A stretch of DNA of 53,448 nucleotides, from assembly GCA_004195615.1 (NCBI GenBank), contig PSPW01000014.1:1-53448 (forward strand), given 5' to 3'. The stretch's first letter is position 1; the number at the start of each line of letters is the position of its first letter. Source of the stretch: Methanobacteriota archaeon (GTDB taxonomy: Archaea > Thermoplasmatota > Poseidoniia > Poseidoniales > Thalassarchaeaceae). The translations under genes were made by a program, and so were the position numbers. Below the pieces are notes generated by a model, which worked only from the letters and a program-made list of their open reading frames with translations, was not told the DNA's origin and did no database searches. Below are positions 16,364-27,268 of the stretch, piece by piece.

Positions 16364-17707
16364 TCACTTTCCCAGCCACCAATCGACCAAGGATTCGATG
16401 TTCTCCGGTGGTGACTTTTCCTCGGAGCCACTACCCAGAATCGACAAGCGATAGATTGTATCCACTAATGCACGTTCGTGTCGTCCAGATTTGATTATCT
16501 GTCCCATCGAGAAGCGAATGTGAGTCTCGGGATTGAGTGACTGCCATTTCCTGATTGCCTGCCTGAGGGGCCAGATTGCAAGAACAAGTCGTCCAAACGC
16601 GAAGTATTCCTCTCGAAGCTGGGACTTTGGTGCCTCTCGTCCGACTAGATTCTTCCTCCGATATATCCAACCCAATTCTTCGAGGAACTTGATAATTCTC
16701 TGTGTGTGCCTCTTGGATACACACCGAACTGGGCCCATGGCAGCCCTTAGTTCGGAGGTCTCGGCGGAATTAATGAGAGAAAGGGTCCCACAGACAGAAG
16801 ACATTGAATGATTTAAGATATTTTTTGGATTATTCTGACGATTCGGGAGTTCTTCTTCCATTGAGGAGAGAGTCTTCTTGTGATTCTCCTGGGCAGATTT
16901 GAGTATTTTCCACGGTGCTTCCCCATCCAACCACCCCAATTTTGTCTTTGCAGGTGCAATCCCAATGTCGGAAAGTATGCTTTGATTCTGTGATTCGCTG
17001 ACCATAGACCTAATCTGGAATTGGTCGACTTGCTCCATTTCGACATTTATTGGATTTGGCCTACTATTCATGAAAGAGCGAATTGCCTCTTTCAGAGAAT
17101 TACGAAGCTGATTCTGAGACCCCTCGTTTGAAATTGGGCCCAATATTGCCCCCATGTCAAATGGAGTGGGCATTTCCAAATCCCCAGAGAGTAGTTGCCG
17201 ATATCCATCCCTGATCCGAATCTGTAATTCTGACGTTTCAAAGTACTCTTCTTTGCTAGAAAGCCCACGGAGTGTGCCTTTTCTGATTCTCTCCAGAGCT
17301 ATTTTCGGATCGCAATCCACCCAAATACAAAGATCTGGAATTAATGCCGCTGAGTTCATCTGGGCAGTTCTCTCCAGACCAATTCCACCGACTATTCCCT
17401 GGTAAACAAGAGAAGAGTGGATATTCCTGCCACTGACTACGGCCTTCCCTTCTTGTAAGCGTGGTAGAATCCAGCCATGTGAATGGTCCAGCCTATCTGC
17501 TGCGAACAGTCCCGCCTCCTCAGCAGGAGTTAGTTTCTGCCTCCTTACTGATTCTATTGCCAATCTACCTAGTGCATGATCCCTCCGAGGTTCGGCAGTA
17601 GCTTCTACAGAAGTGAAGCAGAACTCTGACTGTAGAACCTCATGCACTATCTGTGTTGCTAGGCCCTTTCCACTGCCATCTCCGCCTTCAATTGAGAACA
17701 GATACAT
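16364..17707 (-). CDS. tmk: Thymidylate kinase with long C-terminal extension
   Basis: Residues about 1-205 are a thymidylate kinase, which phosphorylates dTMP to dTDP. The P-loop is EGGDGSGKG (7-15). LFAADRLDHS and SGRNIHSSLVYQG match the dTMP-site segments (usually DRYxxSSLAYQG; DRY is replaced by GRN). WVDCDPKIALERIRKGTLRG follows. Ordinary kinases of this family end near 200-215, but this chain continues to 447. The extra 240 residues are mostly helical, with VSKRHTQRIIKFLEELGWIY near 335-355 that resembles a winged-helix recognition helix and wing. The protein is therefore a kinase-plus-possible-DNA-binding fusion. The gene leads into the neighbouring minus-strand genes by 16 bases. Confidence 0.8.
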   Translation of the reverse strand: MYLFSIEGGDGSGKGLATQIVHEVLQSEFCFTSVEATAEPRRDHALGRLAIESVRRQKLTPAEEAGLFAADRLDHSHGWILPRLQEGKAVVSGRNIHSSLVYQGIVGGIGLERTAQMNSAALIPDLCIWVDCDPKIALERIRKGTLRGLSSKEEYFETSELQIRIRDGYRQLLSGDLEMPTPFDMGAILGPISNEGSQNQLRNSLKEAIRSFMNSRPNPINVEMEQVDQFQIRSMVSESQNQSILSDIGIAPAKTKLGWLDGEAPWKILKSAQENHKKTLSSMEEELPNRQNNPKNILNHSMSSVCGTLSLINSAETSELRAAMGPVRCVSKRHTQRIIKFLEELGWIYRRKNLVGREAPKSQLREEYFAFGRLVLAIWPLRQAIRKWQSLNPETHIRFSMGQIIKSGRHERALVDTIYRLSILGSGSEEKSPPENIESLVDWWLGK

Positions 17708-17723
17708 GCGACTCTCCCGATGC

Positions 17724-18464
17724 CTAATGGCGACTACCAGAAAACTGTTCCTTAGACAATGTCACTAACCCCATTCCAATCAAAATAAGCAGTGGTCCGA
17801 TGAAAATCATTCCCCTGCTCCAGAGGCCGAGGAAGGAAAGCCACCATGATCTCCTATAGCTATTACTCCGATACGCCTCAACGCCGCCGTAGACTCCCAT
17901 TAGTCCAAGAAGAACGGTAAGTAAGGCAATAGCAGTAGCAATGGAAACGGACTGAGCCTGATGGCTCTCGCCACGCATGTCAATTACATTCTCGCCGTTT
18001 CCTTTGGACATGGTGACAGTGATTTGGGCTTCGTCACCTGGGACGAAATACAACTTGGTTGTATTGTTCCCAGTGTGAGTAAATGATAGCAGAGCAGATT
18101 CTCTGCGGATTTCGGGAATTGAGAATCGTCCATTAGAATCCGTGAATGTCTCCTTGCCCGTAGTTGCACCCTCAACGGAAAGAAGTCTCACCCTTACCCC
18201 TTCGATTGGTTCTCCACCCGAGTCGTTTCCAGATAGTTCAGAGATGACTATGCCGGATACATCAGAATACTCATAGGATGCGTCTAGAGTACTTGAGAGA
18301 ATTTCATCCGGATTTGCTGAGACGAGAAGAATCCCCAACTGCACACCGAGAAGACTTCCGATGATTATCAAAATAGCCCCAGCAACCCTAGTTGATGGCT
18401 CACCCGACATGTCTTCTAGGAAGTACTCGAGGTCGATACCTCCTTCGTCATCTTCATCAGTCAC
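17724..18464 (-). CDS. Membrane protein with carboxypeptidase-regulatory-like (beta-sandwich) domain
   Basis: The 246-residue protein has an acidic cytoplasmic start, one membrane helix (about 28-50, GAILIIIGSLLGVQLGILLV), an external domain of about 110 residues, and two further helices near the C-terminus. The external part holds the pattern of a carboxypeptidase D regulatory-like fold: VSGIVISE, GVRVRLLSVEGATTGKETFT and DSNGRFSIPEIR. Such domains are extracellular binding or spacer modules. It is preceded by the glutaminyl cyclotransferase gene 8 bases away, so the two are probably co-transcribed. No catalytic motif is visible. The exact role is unknown. Confidence 0.65.
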   Translation of the reverse strand: MTDEDDEGGIDLEYFLEDMSGEPSTRVAGAILIIIGSLLGVQLGILLVSANPDEILSSTLDASYEYSDVSGIVISELSGNDSGGEPIEGVRVRLLSVEGATTGKETFTDSNGRFSIPEIRRESALLSFTHTGNNTTKLYFVPGDEAQITVTMSKGNGENVIDMRGESHQAQSVSIATAIALLTVLLGLMGVYGGVEAYRSNSYRRSWWLSFLGLWSRGMIFIGPLLILIGMGLVTLSKEQFSGSRH

Positions 18465-18472
18465 GGCATGCC

Positions 18473-19405
18473 CTAACGATGGGAGTCCTTGAAGTTGGGC
18501 GTTTCTGGTTCTTTCCTCGTGAGGGTTATTCGAAATAGTAAGATTGCCGATACGATAGTGGCTCCCAAGGCCGCAACAGAGATTGGGAATCCTGAGGATT
18601 CATCGGGACTCAATATTACTTTCGAGATTGTGAAATTGACCAAGTACATCTCTGTCCAATTCTTCCCGGTGATCCAGAATCCCTCGGAATTCTGATCAAA
18701 TGCGATTCCATTCAAGACCTCTTCAGAACTGTTTCCCTGTGAAGAAGAGATTGAAATTAGAGAAGCGTAAGACTTCACTGCTCCGGAAGTAGAGGAAATT
18801 TCCAAAATGATGTCCTCCATCCAAACGTTTGCATATATTTTATCATCGACGCACTCCAATTCATTTAGGTTTGAGACTGGATTGCCATCCCACGTGACAA
18901 GGACAGTGAAATTGGTTTCGAAGTTAATGGGGTCTCTGAATGAAAGCTCAGAGGTGCCGTTTGAGGTTACCATGTGCTCACCATTGTAGCACAACCCCCA
19001 ACCTTCTCCTTCGAAACTGAAGTTTCCGATTATGGTGAAATTGGAGATATCGAATTCTAATGCTACGCCTTCTCTCCAAGTCAACATTATGATTGACTGA
19101 TCCTTTACGGTAATCCCTTCTCCAAAGTAAGAGTCATCTATTGATACCTGTCTAATTACCTCTCCATTTTGTGAATCAATCTCACTTAGTCTCGAGTGCC
19201 CGTAAAGGCCTGAGCTCTCGAAAATTGACTTCCCTTGTACTTCCAGGCCTTGTGTGAAAGAAGAAGAGTTGTGAGGCAATGTACGCAAAATCTCGACATC
19301 TCTTTCTTCGGCTAATTGGTAGGTTTCTTCACCCAAAGAATGAGGAGAAAGGAAAAGGAGCAGTAGGGCAACGGGGACGATTGATGGCCCTGGACTCCCT
19401 CCCAT
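18473..19405 (-). CDS. Secreted glutaminyl-peptide cyclotransferase (plant/bacterial-type QC)
   Basis: From ATG 19405 the protein has 310 residues: a signal peptide (GPSIVPVALLLLFLSPHSLG), a five-bladed-propeller QC domain and a C-terminal membrane helix (about 272-293). Motifs typical of the plant/bacterial QC family are SSFTQGLEVQG, ESSGLYGHSRL, SYFGEGITV, EGWGLCYNGEHMVTSNGTSEL, NELECVDDKIYANVW and LNGIAFD. These enzymes turn N-terminal Gln of secreted proteins into pyroglutamate, protecting them from aminopeptidases. The frame is open to 19636, but that part would overlap the divergent PKD gene. A TATA-like run at 19428-19436 sits 27 bases before 19405, fitting a leaderless start there; ATG 19423 is the alternative. 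Confidence 0.8.
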   Translation of the reverse strand: MGGSPGPSIVPVALLLLFLSPHSLGEETYQLAEERDVEILRTLPHNSSSFTQGLEVQGKSIFESSGLYGHSRLSEIDSQNGEVIRQVSIDDSYFGEGITVKDQSIIMLTWREGVALEFDISNFTIIGNFSFEGEGWGLCYNGEHMVTSNGTSELSFRDPINFETNFTVLVTWDGNPVSNLNELECVDDKIYANVWMEDIILEISSTSGAVKSYASLISISSSQGNSSEEVLNGIAFDQNSEGFWITGKNWTEMYLVNFTISKVILSPDESSGFPISVAALGATIVSAILLFRITLTRKEPETPNFKDSHR

Positions 19406-19427
19406 GTACGAACGATGCTCCATCGAT

Positions 19428-19436
19428 GTTAAAATA
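19428..19436. promoter_or_regulatory. AT-rich TATA-like element in the divergent QC / PKD-protein promoter
   Basis: The run GTTAAAATA lies between the two divergent genes. Its centre is about 27 bases before the QC start at 19405 on the minus strand, and about 50 bases before the PKD gene start at 19482. A Shine-Dalgarno-like AAGGTG precedes the PKD gene ATG by 6 bases. Either or both genes could use this element. Confidence 0.35.
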
Positions 19437-19481
19437 CGTCCTCGAACAGTTTTGAGCAGATTGGTGAACAAGGTGCTAGTT

Positions 19482-22400
19482 ATGGGTGGCAGTTCGGAAA
19501 TCAACGTTACTAGGAAGACTGTGTTGACCGTAGTTTCACTACTGGTAGTTTTCCTATCCCCCGAGGCTTTAGGAAGCACGGAGGGACAACCAAGAAGCTG
19601 CCTGAATACTTGGTCGGTGGATGATACCGACAACATGACAACTAGTCACGGCACATTTTCAGTCACTGTAGAGAAAATTTCCTCCAATGCTGCAATTTTC
19701 GTGGAAGACGAGCAGATTGTTTCGTCCACTATCTTGAATGACATTGTGTCAAACTGGGAGTCGATCATATTCCCCTCCACCACAAACTACTTCGGAACCC
19801 CTCCCGATATTGATGACAATTGTCAGATAGAAATAGCCGTCCTATCCATAGACGGTCCTGGAGGGGAAGAAGGGTATTTTGAATCTGGAGTTTCATCGTT
19901 ACGTGAGTCCCTATTCCTAGACATTGATGACCTTTCAGAAAGGAATCGCGTCATGACCCATGAGTTCGGGCAATTGATTCATCACGAGATGGATCCTTTC
20001 GAATACATATGGGTCGATGAGGGCACTGCCGGACTATCTGAATTCCTTAGCTTCGGAGCGTCTCCGGAACTTGAGGAGATATCAAACTCGTGGACATTAA
20101 ACTCCAACACCAGTTTGAGGTGGTGGGATGGGAGAGATTCTGATAGAGGTTCTAGTTTCCTTTTCATGTCTTACTTAGCAGACAAACTAGGCGGTCCGAC
20201 CTCGATTAGACAATTGGTCTCGGATGGCTCCCTAGGGGGCAACGGAATTGAGAACCTAGCTAGGAACCCCGGGCCCGGTTCAACCCCAATAGGGACTTCA
20301 ATGAGCGAGATATTTGCGAACTTCAGTGCTGCAGTCACTCTAGATAGTGCACAAGGCGCATTTGGTTTCTCCGATATTGACTTGGTTGAAGACTGCTCCA
20401 CCGGTGGCTTCTGCAAAGGAACTGTAAGTGTCGAGAACGATCAGTGGTCCGATGCATGGCAATCGTCTGGACACTCAATAGAAGGATGGGGTCTCAAATC
20501 TTTCAGGTTCACACAAGGGGATGGGTATCCATTGAGCATAATGGTTCAACCGGACCGATTTGGTTTCGAGGGTGCCATTCTATCGAAAGAGGACTCTTCC
20601 GGTACTTGGACCATGGAAAGACTGAGGATTGACTCAAACGACGGACGGGGGACTGGTCTAGTTCACGGATTTGGCAACACTACTTCTGACGTATTGCTCC
20701 TTGTCTGGTACAACTCCCTTGTTGATGACTGCGATTTCGACTTTGCAAATTGTGGTGTTCTTTCGGGAGGAAATTATCCCTCCGGATCATTTACCGTAAG
20801 TGCAAGCCAGGTTACAAGCCCTGCAGAAGTCTTGATCGATTCAATCGTGGGTTTCGATCGGGACGGCGACGCTCTGGATGATAGCGTGGAAATTGGGATG
20901 AGTGTAAGTTCAAGTGCATTTTCGGAGTCTTTGTCTGTAGAATTTTCAGCTTTTACCAACAACACACTGTATGATTCTGCAGATTTCATGATCTCTGTAG
21001 GAAACTCTGAGCCGGAAATCCGCTCAGCATGGTTTACTCCACCGTTTACCAGTGATTGGTCGTTCACGGCGAAGGTCAGAGACATTTCTGGGGAGTTGCA
21101 GGATATAGCCCAATCACTTCCTCAGCAGATTTTCAACATGAAACCTGTAGGATCGGGGTCAATTTCATTCAATGAGACTCAGACTTGGACTTCCACATAC
21201 ATCTTTGGAGGGGGTTACGATTCGTGGGGATTCGGTTTCCAAAACGGTTCTTTCGGTCACAATGAAACTCCGCAATCGTACATCTGGGACCTAGGAGATG
21301 GAAACTCTTCCAACTTGAAGAATCCTATTCATTCATTCACAGAAGAAGGAAATTTCATTATTACTCTCCTTGTAATGGATCAAGGGGGTTACTTTTCCGA
21401 ATCAGAGTCATGGACAATCTCAGTGAATGACACCTCTGAACCAATTCCTGAGATTTCCGTTGATGGATTGTCGATTCAGGATGAATTGACTGTACAGACA
21501 AATCAGAGAGTTCAATTTTCTGCATTTGGCACGTCTGACAACGTTCCCGTAGACAAATTATTTTTCTCATGGAACTGGGGAGATGGTTCTACTGACTCTG
21601 GAACTGGACTCTTCGAAGTTGGACACTCTTGGATAGATGGTAACAGCGAGGGGACAGTTTACTTCCTAGAGCTCATGGTTAGTGATGGCCACCAATCATC
21701 ACAGAAGACGCTTCTAGTAACAGTTCTGAATAGAGAACCTTACCAGATCTTCTCAGAAAACTTGGAGGCCTTTGCAGTAACGCCCCTAGCAATGCCCGAA
21801 ATATTCGAGGACGAAGATGGGATTATTGTCGAATACAGGTGGACTTTCGAAGAAGGAGTCAACTTAGACGGACAGGGAGTCACACTTGCATCAGATTTCT
21901 TGGAGACAAGTTCGTTCGAAGCAAACCCAATCGTTAGTTGGAGGGAACCAGGGATAAAGAATGTGACACTGGAGGTCAGTGATGACGACGGAAATACATC
22001 CATTGCATACTTGGAAGTGGAAATCCTGAATCAACGTCCAGTGGCACTTTTCGAACGGCCTCCGGATGGAGAGATTGGAGATGCTTATATTTTCAGTAGT
22101 TCATCATTTGACCCTGATGGTGATACGTCTGCACTATCTCACTACTGGACTTTCTCGGACAGAGAGGATGCCATAGAGAATACAACTTCTGTAAGTAGAA
22201 CTTTTTCTATTCCTGGCCTCTATAGTATCTCTCTGGTCGTCTCCGACGAGAGGAGTCTGAATTCAGCACCGAAGACGTTTCTGCTGTATATCCAAAATCC
22301 CATGCCAGTCCCCATTATTTCATTCAGTTGCCCGAGTGATGGAGATGGGATGTTGTCAGAAATTCCCAATGATGAAAACGGAGAGTTGATTTGGAAGATT

Positions 22401-23420
22401 CCAAGGACGGTGGACGGTGGGGCTTTCGTGGGTCCGGGAGATGTCATCAGATTTGATGGAAGTGACAGTTTCGATGCAGACCCAGAATTTGAAGGAAAGA
22501 CATCCCCGGACATCAAAGACCCAGAGTGGAATGGGATTGTTGAGTGGGTTTGGGACTTCGGGGATGCGAGTCCGCCCTCTTCTGGCCCACAAGTTTGGCA
22601 CAGTTACGAAAGATCTGGCGAATATACAGTTAGGCTAACTGTAGTTGATGGGTTTGGAGGTGGTGACTCAAATACTTCGGAGATTAAGGTAATAGTCTCC
22701 ACCGCTCCAGTAATTACATCTTCAAGGCCAATTTCTTTCGAGTATGTTGTCGTGGGGGACTTAGTTATTTTGAGTGGGAAAGCCTTAGATCTGGACTTAG
22801 AAGAAGGTACTGTGGCTTGGCTGGATGATGATGCACTGTTCGACAGTGACGGAGACGGCGATCCCACCAATGACAGAGACAAGAGTCTTAATGAGTCACT
22901 GAGATTCGATTGGGACATTAATGTCTTCATAGATGAAGATTGCAATACTCTGGAGGGTTGTGATGGCAACTCAAGAAATGACTGGATCACCTCGGATCAG
23001 ACTTGGGAAGAGCCTGGAGAAGTAAGGATTTCACTGACTGTGTGCGATGGATTGAACGTCTGTGAATCAAAGGACTTTGTGATTACGGTCATATCAATAG
23101 AAGATACCAAGCCCCCAAAGACGCTTTCCGACTTGAGAATGGAGGATATTATCCCCGGGAAAGAAAGCGCAGGGCTGCTTTTCCTGGTGACACTGGTAGC
23201 GATCTTGGGTTGGATGGTCCTCAAGGAGAGGGACGAAGATGAGTTGGACGCTCTAGACATGGCCAAAAAATACGACGTTGATGAGGTCGAGGCGGAAGGT
23301 GGGCTGCCGGGCATGGATCAACACCGGCCCCCTCCGCAACCAAGATATCTTACTGCTGATCAGCGCACAAACACGGAGTCGGGATACGTGCGACCAATTA
23401 GAACGAGGCGAAGAAAATGA
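19482..23420 (+). CDS. Large surface protein: degenerate metalloprotease-like domain plus PKD repeats
   Basis: The 1312-residue protein begins with a signal peptide (RKTVLTVVSLLVVFLSPEALG). Residues about 35-330 resemble secreted zinc peptidases, with MTHEFGQLIHHEMD and 18 residues later WVDEGTAGLSEFL, the pattern HEFQH...WxxEG of such families. The second His of HExxH is Gln here (His 160, Glu 161, Gln 164), so activity is doubtful. From about 590 on there are several PKD-type beta-sandwich repeats (SYIWDLGDGNSSN, FFSWNWGDGSTDSG, WVWDFGDASPP). A membrane helix lies at about 1236-1256 (LLFLVTLVAILGWMVL), with a charged tail of about 55 residues ending in RTRRRK. It probably displays adhesion or substrate-binding domains. 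Its stop overlaps the next gene by 4 bases. Confidence 0.75.
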   Translation: MGGSSEINVTRKTVLTVVSLLVVFLSPEALGSTEGQPRSCLNTWSVDDTDNMTTSHGTFSVTVEKISSNAAIFVEDEQIVSSTILNDIVSNWESIIFPSTTNYFGTPPDIDDNCQIEIAVLSIDGPGGEEGYFESGVSSLRESLFLDIDDLSERNRVMTHEFGQLIHHEMDPFEYIWVDEGTAGLSEFLSFGASPELEEISNSWTLNSNTSLRWWDGRDSDRGSSFLFMSYLADKLGGPTSIRQLVSDGSLGGNGIENLARNPGPGSTPIGTSMSEIFANFSAAVTLDSAQGAFGFSDIDLVEDCSTGGFCKGTVSVENDQWSDAWQSSGHSIEGWGLKSFRFTQGDGYPLSIMVQPDRFGFEGAILSKEDSSGTWTMERLRIDSNDGRGTGLVHGFGNTTSDVLLLVWYNSLVDDCDFDFANCGVLSGGNYPSGSFTVSASQVTSPAEVLIDSIVGFDRDGDALDDSVEIGMSVSSSAFSESLSVEFSAFTNNTLYDSADFMISVGNSEPEIRSAWFTPPFTSDWSFTAKVRDISGELQDIAQSLPQQIFNMKPVGSGSISFNETQTWTSTYIFGGGYDSWGFGFQNGSFGHNETPQSYIWDLGDGNSSNLKNPIHSFTEEGNFIITLLVMDQGGYFSESESWTISVNDTSEPIPEISVDGLSIQDELTVQTNQRVQFSAFGTSDNVPVDKLFFSWNWGDGSTDSGTGLFEVGHSWIDGNSEGTVYFLELMVSDGHQSSQKTLLVTVLNREPYQIFSENLEAFAVTPLAMPEIFEDEDGIIVEYRWTFEEGVNLDGQGVTLASDFLETSSFEANPIVSWREPGIKNVTLEVSDDDGNTSIAYLEVEILNQRPVALFERPPDGEIGDAYIFSSSSFDPDGDTSALSHYWTFSDREDAIENTTSVSRTFSIPGLYSISLVVSDERSLNSAPKTFLLYIQNPMPVPIISFSCPSDGDGMLSEIPNDENGELIWKIPRTVDGGAFVGPGDVIRFDGSDSFDADPEFEGKTSPDIKDPEWNGIVEWVWDFGDASPPSSGPQVWHSYERSGEYTVRLTVVDGFGGGDSNTSEIKVIVSTAPVITSSRPISFEYVVVGDLVILSGKALDLDLEEGTVAWLDDDALFDSDGDGDPTNDRDKSLNESLRFDWDINVFIDEDCNTLEGCDGNSRNDWITSDQTWEEPGEVRISLTVCDGLNVCESKDFVITVISIEDTKPPKTLSDLRMEDIIPGKESAGLLFLVTLVAILGWMVLKERDEDELDALDMAKKYDVDEVEAEGGLPGMDQHRPPPQPRYLTADQRTNTESGYVRPIRTRRRK

Positions 23421-24319
23421 GGATAGGCATAGTGGGAGGAATGGGGGTACAGTTCCTATTGGCAGTTCTTCTGAGCTCGATTGTTATTGCCTCGATTCCG
23501 GCAAGTTCCCAATCGACAACCTGCAATGTTTCTCCTAGTAGTGACTGGAACTCAACAGAAGACCCTCGAGATTACCTGTCAGTAGGAGTTCCCGGATACG
23601 GTAATGAAAGATCGTTCGGTTTTGGAGGAGACACGGGACTGAAAGCCCTAGACAAAGACATCAGCACGGAATGGTCCGACGGAGCATGGGACGGTTTTCC
23701 TGGTATTCACGTTGAGAATGAATCTGCAACGACTATCGCAATGATACTGGAACCGGGCATGAGATACACATTCTGCATTGACTTCCATGGTAATTCGAAA
23801 GGGGACGTCTATCTCCTAACTGACTCGAACCTGGACATGTACACCATTGATTTCTACTGTGATGAAGAAGGATGGGATTTGATTTGCGAGGAGGGAGGTT
23901 TAGATTCCGTCCCAGTTGAGTACAGAGACATGTTTACTTGGATCCCATTCAGGGATGCCCATGCTTACGAATCTGTGTCCTACCAAGAGTTCTCAGTAGC
24001 GATCGACTCCTCCGGATCTGCATGGTCATTTGCTGGATTCGGAGTCTCTGACGAACAAGTCTTGCACTTGGTCCTAGATGGGTGGGACAATAGCCGTGAA
24101 GGGGATCACCTAGCTTCTGGAAACATGAGCGTGGAGGTCCTAATCGATGTAGAGGAAAGATTCTCACTGCCGAAGACTGCAGCCTATATCCTAATCGGGA
24201 CACTCCCCCTTTCATGCATAATCGTCCCACTAATCATCCACTGGAAATATCACTCATCTGCTTTGGGTAGAAGAGAGAGCGAAGAAATGATCGAAGTTCC
24301 GTTCCTGAGGGACGGATGA
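23417..24319 (+). CDS. Secreted/membrane-anchored protein of unknown function
   Basis: The 300-residue protein has a signal peptide (VQFLLAVLLSSIVIASIPASS), an extracellular domain of about 220 residues and a C-terminal membrane helix (about 255-277, AAYILIGTLPLSCIIVPLII). The exterior part is rich in Asp, Ser and aromatic residues, and has four or five cysteines that could form disulfides (TFCIDF, FYCDEEGWDLICEE). It starts in an ATGA overlap with the PKD protein, so the two probably act together at the cell surface. The pattern ILEPGMRYTFCID...VYLLTD is faintly like pre-peptidase C-terminal domains, but I do not claim that family. It ends exactly next to the convergent aroD stop. Confidence 0.7.
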   Translation: MRIGIVGGMGVQFLLAVLLSSIVIASIPASSQSTTCNVSPSSDWNSTEDPRDYLSVGVPGYGNERSFGFGGDTGLKALDKDISTEWSDGAWDGFPGIHVENESATTIAMILEPGMRYTFCIDFHGNSKGDVYLLTDSNLDMYTIDFYCDEEGWDLICEEGGLDSVPVEYRDMFTWIPFRDAHAYESVSYQEFSVAIDSSGSAWSFAGFGVSDEQVLHLVLDGWDNSREGDHLASGNMSVEVLIDVEERFSLPKTAAYILIGTLPLSCIIVPLIIHWKYHSSALGRRESEEMIEVPFLRDG

Positions 24320-25111
24320 CTAGGAATACTCCAGAACGTCCCATGCGATTCTCAAATCTGAGGCGTTTATTCTCCCCTGCTGAGCCAAATGCCAACCAGA
24401 CTCAGTTGTTGCAAAGACAAAGTCCTGGCCGAGTACTGGTGCGTGTATTCGTCCCCAGTCACCTCCTGGACCCAGTCCCATCAATGAAAAATTTGCCTCG
24501 GAAGTCTTCAACTGCAATGCGGACTCGAAAATCCTGAGTGCATCCTTTCTATCGTTTGTCTTATAACAGACTTTAACCAAATCTCCCATTTCCTGTGCGT
24601 CCATAACATCCTGAGAAATCTCAGATGCTGAAGGAACTCCATCCAATGAATGCAAGGACGCAAGGACTTTCGTATCTTTTCCCGTAAGTTTGACCAAATC
24701 TTCCCTCTTTGAAGGGTCAATATCAACTTCTAGGTCAATCCAACTGGGTTTACTTGCAATAGCTGCTTCGAGGACCGAAAGCCTCTCTTCCTCACTACCC
24801 GGATAGTATCCACCCTGTCTCTGAGGCCTACAAGTCATCAAAAGTGGTGCTTCCACGGCTGATGAAATTACCTTGATTGCCTCCTGAAAATCTATGGAGT
24901 TCAGTTCCAGCTGGTTCACTATTACCTCTACTTCCTCTTTTTCCCATTTTTCAGACTTCGTGGGTGATTGTATCTTTTCTTCGGTAGTCCATAGGAGATC
25001 TAGTCGTACCTCCACTATATCTGCCCCCATTTTTACTGCCTTTGGGGCATCATTGGTCATTTCTTCTGCGGTCCTTCCCCTCAGTGTGACGCATACCAAG
25101 GGCTTTTGCAT
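24320..25111 (-). CDS. aroD: Type I 3-dehydroquinate dehydratase
   Basis: The 263-residue protein is a class I dehydroquinase, the third step of the shikimate pathway (3-dehydroquinate to 3-dehydroshikimate) through a Lys Schiff base. Visible are VCVTLRG and ADIVEVRLDLLW at the start, LLMTCRPQRQGG and WIDLEVD, VLASLHSLDG (the catalytic His of the usual SYHD segment) and GDLVKVCYKT (the Schiff-base Lys). SLMGLGPGGDWGRI and ATTESGWHLAQQGRINASDL match the C-terminal substrate loop. Length fits (about 220-260). EPSP synthase, a later enzyme of the pathway, lies 6 kb away at 30914. The gene is divergent from gyrB. Confidence 0.88.
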   Translation of the reverse strand: MQKPLVCVTLRGRTAEEMTNDAPKAVKMGADIVEVRLDLLWTTEEKIQSPTKSEKWEKEEVEVIVNQLELNSIDFQEAIKVISSAVEAPLLMTCRPQRQGGYYPGSEEERLSVLEAAIASKPSWIDLEVDIDPSKREDLVKLTGKDTKVLASLHSLDGVPSASEISQDVMDAQEMGDLVKVCYKTNDRKDALRIFESALQLKTSEANFSLMGLGPGGDWGRIHAPVLGQDFVFATTESGWHLAQQGRINASDLRIAWDVLEYS

Positions 25112-25206
25112 GTGAGAGCCCGAATTAAGTGACCTGTTTAATCATGTCGAGAGAAGAGAAAGAAGTGAAAGCATCACTTAGTCGAAATTAACCCCAAATT
25201 ACAGGA

Positions 25207-25223
25207 TATTTGCTCGGCAAATA
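25207..25223. promoter_or_regulatory. Perfect palindrome in the aroD/gyrB intergenic region
   Basis: TATTTGC-TCG-GCAAATA is a perfect inverted repeat with 7-base arms and a 3-base centre, about 84 bases before the gyrB start and 96 bases before the aroD start. Its place between divergent genes suggests an operator. A TTATAG element follows at 25231. Confidence 0.4.
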
Positions 25224-25266
25224 GAGAGTGTTATAGGCCTCGTCTTCCTAAGATTAATGTAATAAT

Positions 25267-25291
25267 TTGAGGGTTCCTATGGAACCCTCAA
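25267..25291. promoter_or_regulatory. Perfect 25-bp palindrome just upstream of gyrB
   Basis: Arms of TTGAGGGTTCC and GGAACCCTCAA flank TAT, giving 11 base pairs without mismatch and ending 15 bases before the gyrB ATG at 25307. An AT-rich TATA-like stretch (TTAATGTAATAATTT) lies immediately upstream, so the repeat covers the likely transcription start. It could be a protein operator or, as RNA, a hairpin in the leader. It is too close to the gyrB start to be simply the end of another transcript. Confidence 0.6.
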
Positions 25292-25294
25292 TAA

Positions 25295-27259
<1,965 letters not shown>

Positions 27260-27268
27260 GGACTAATT

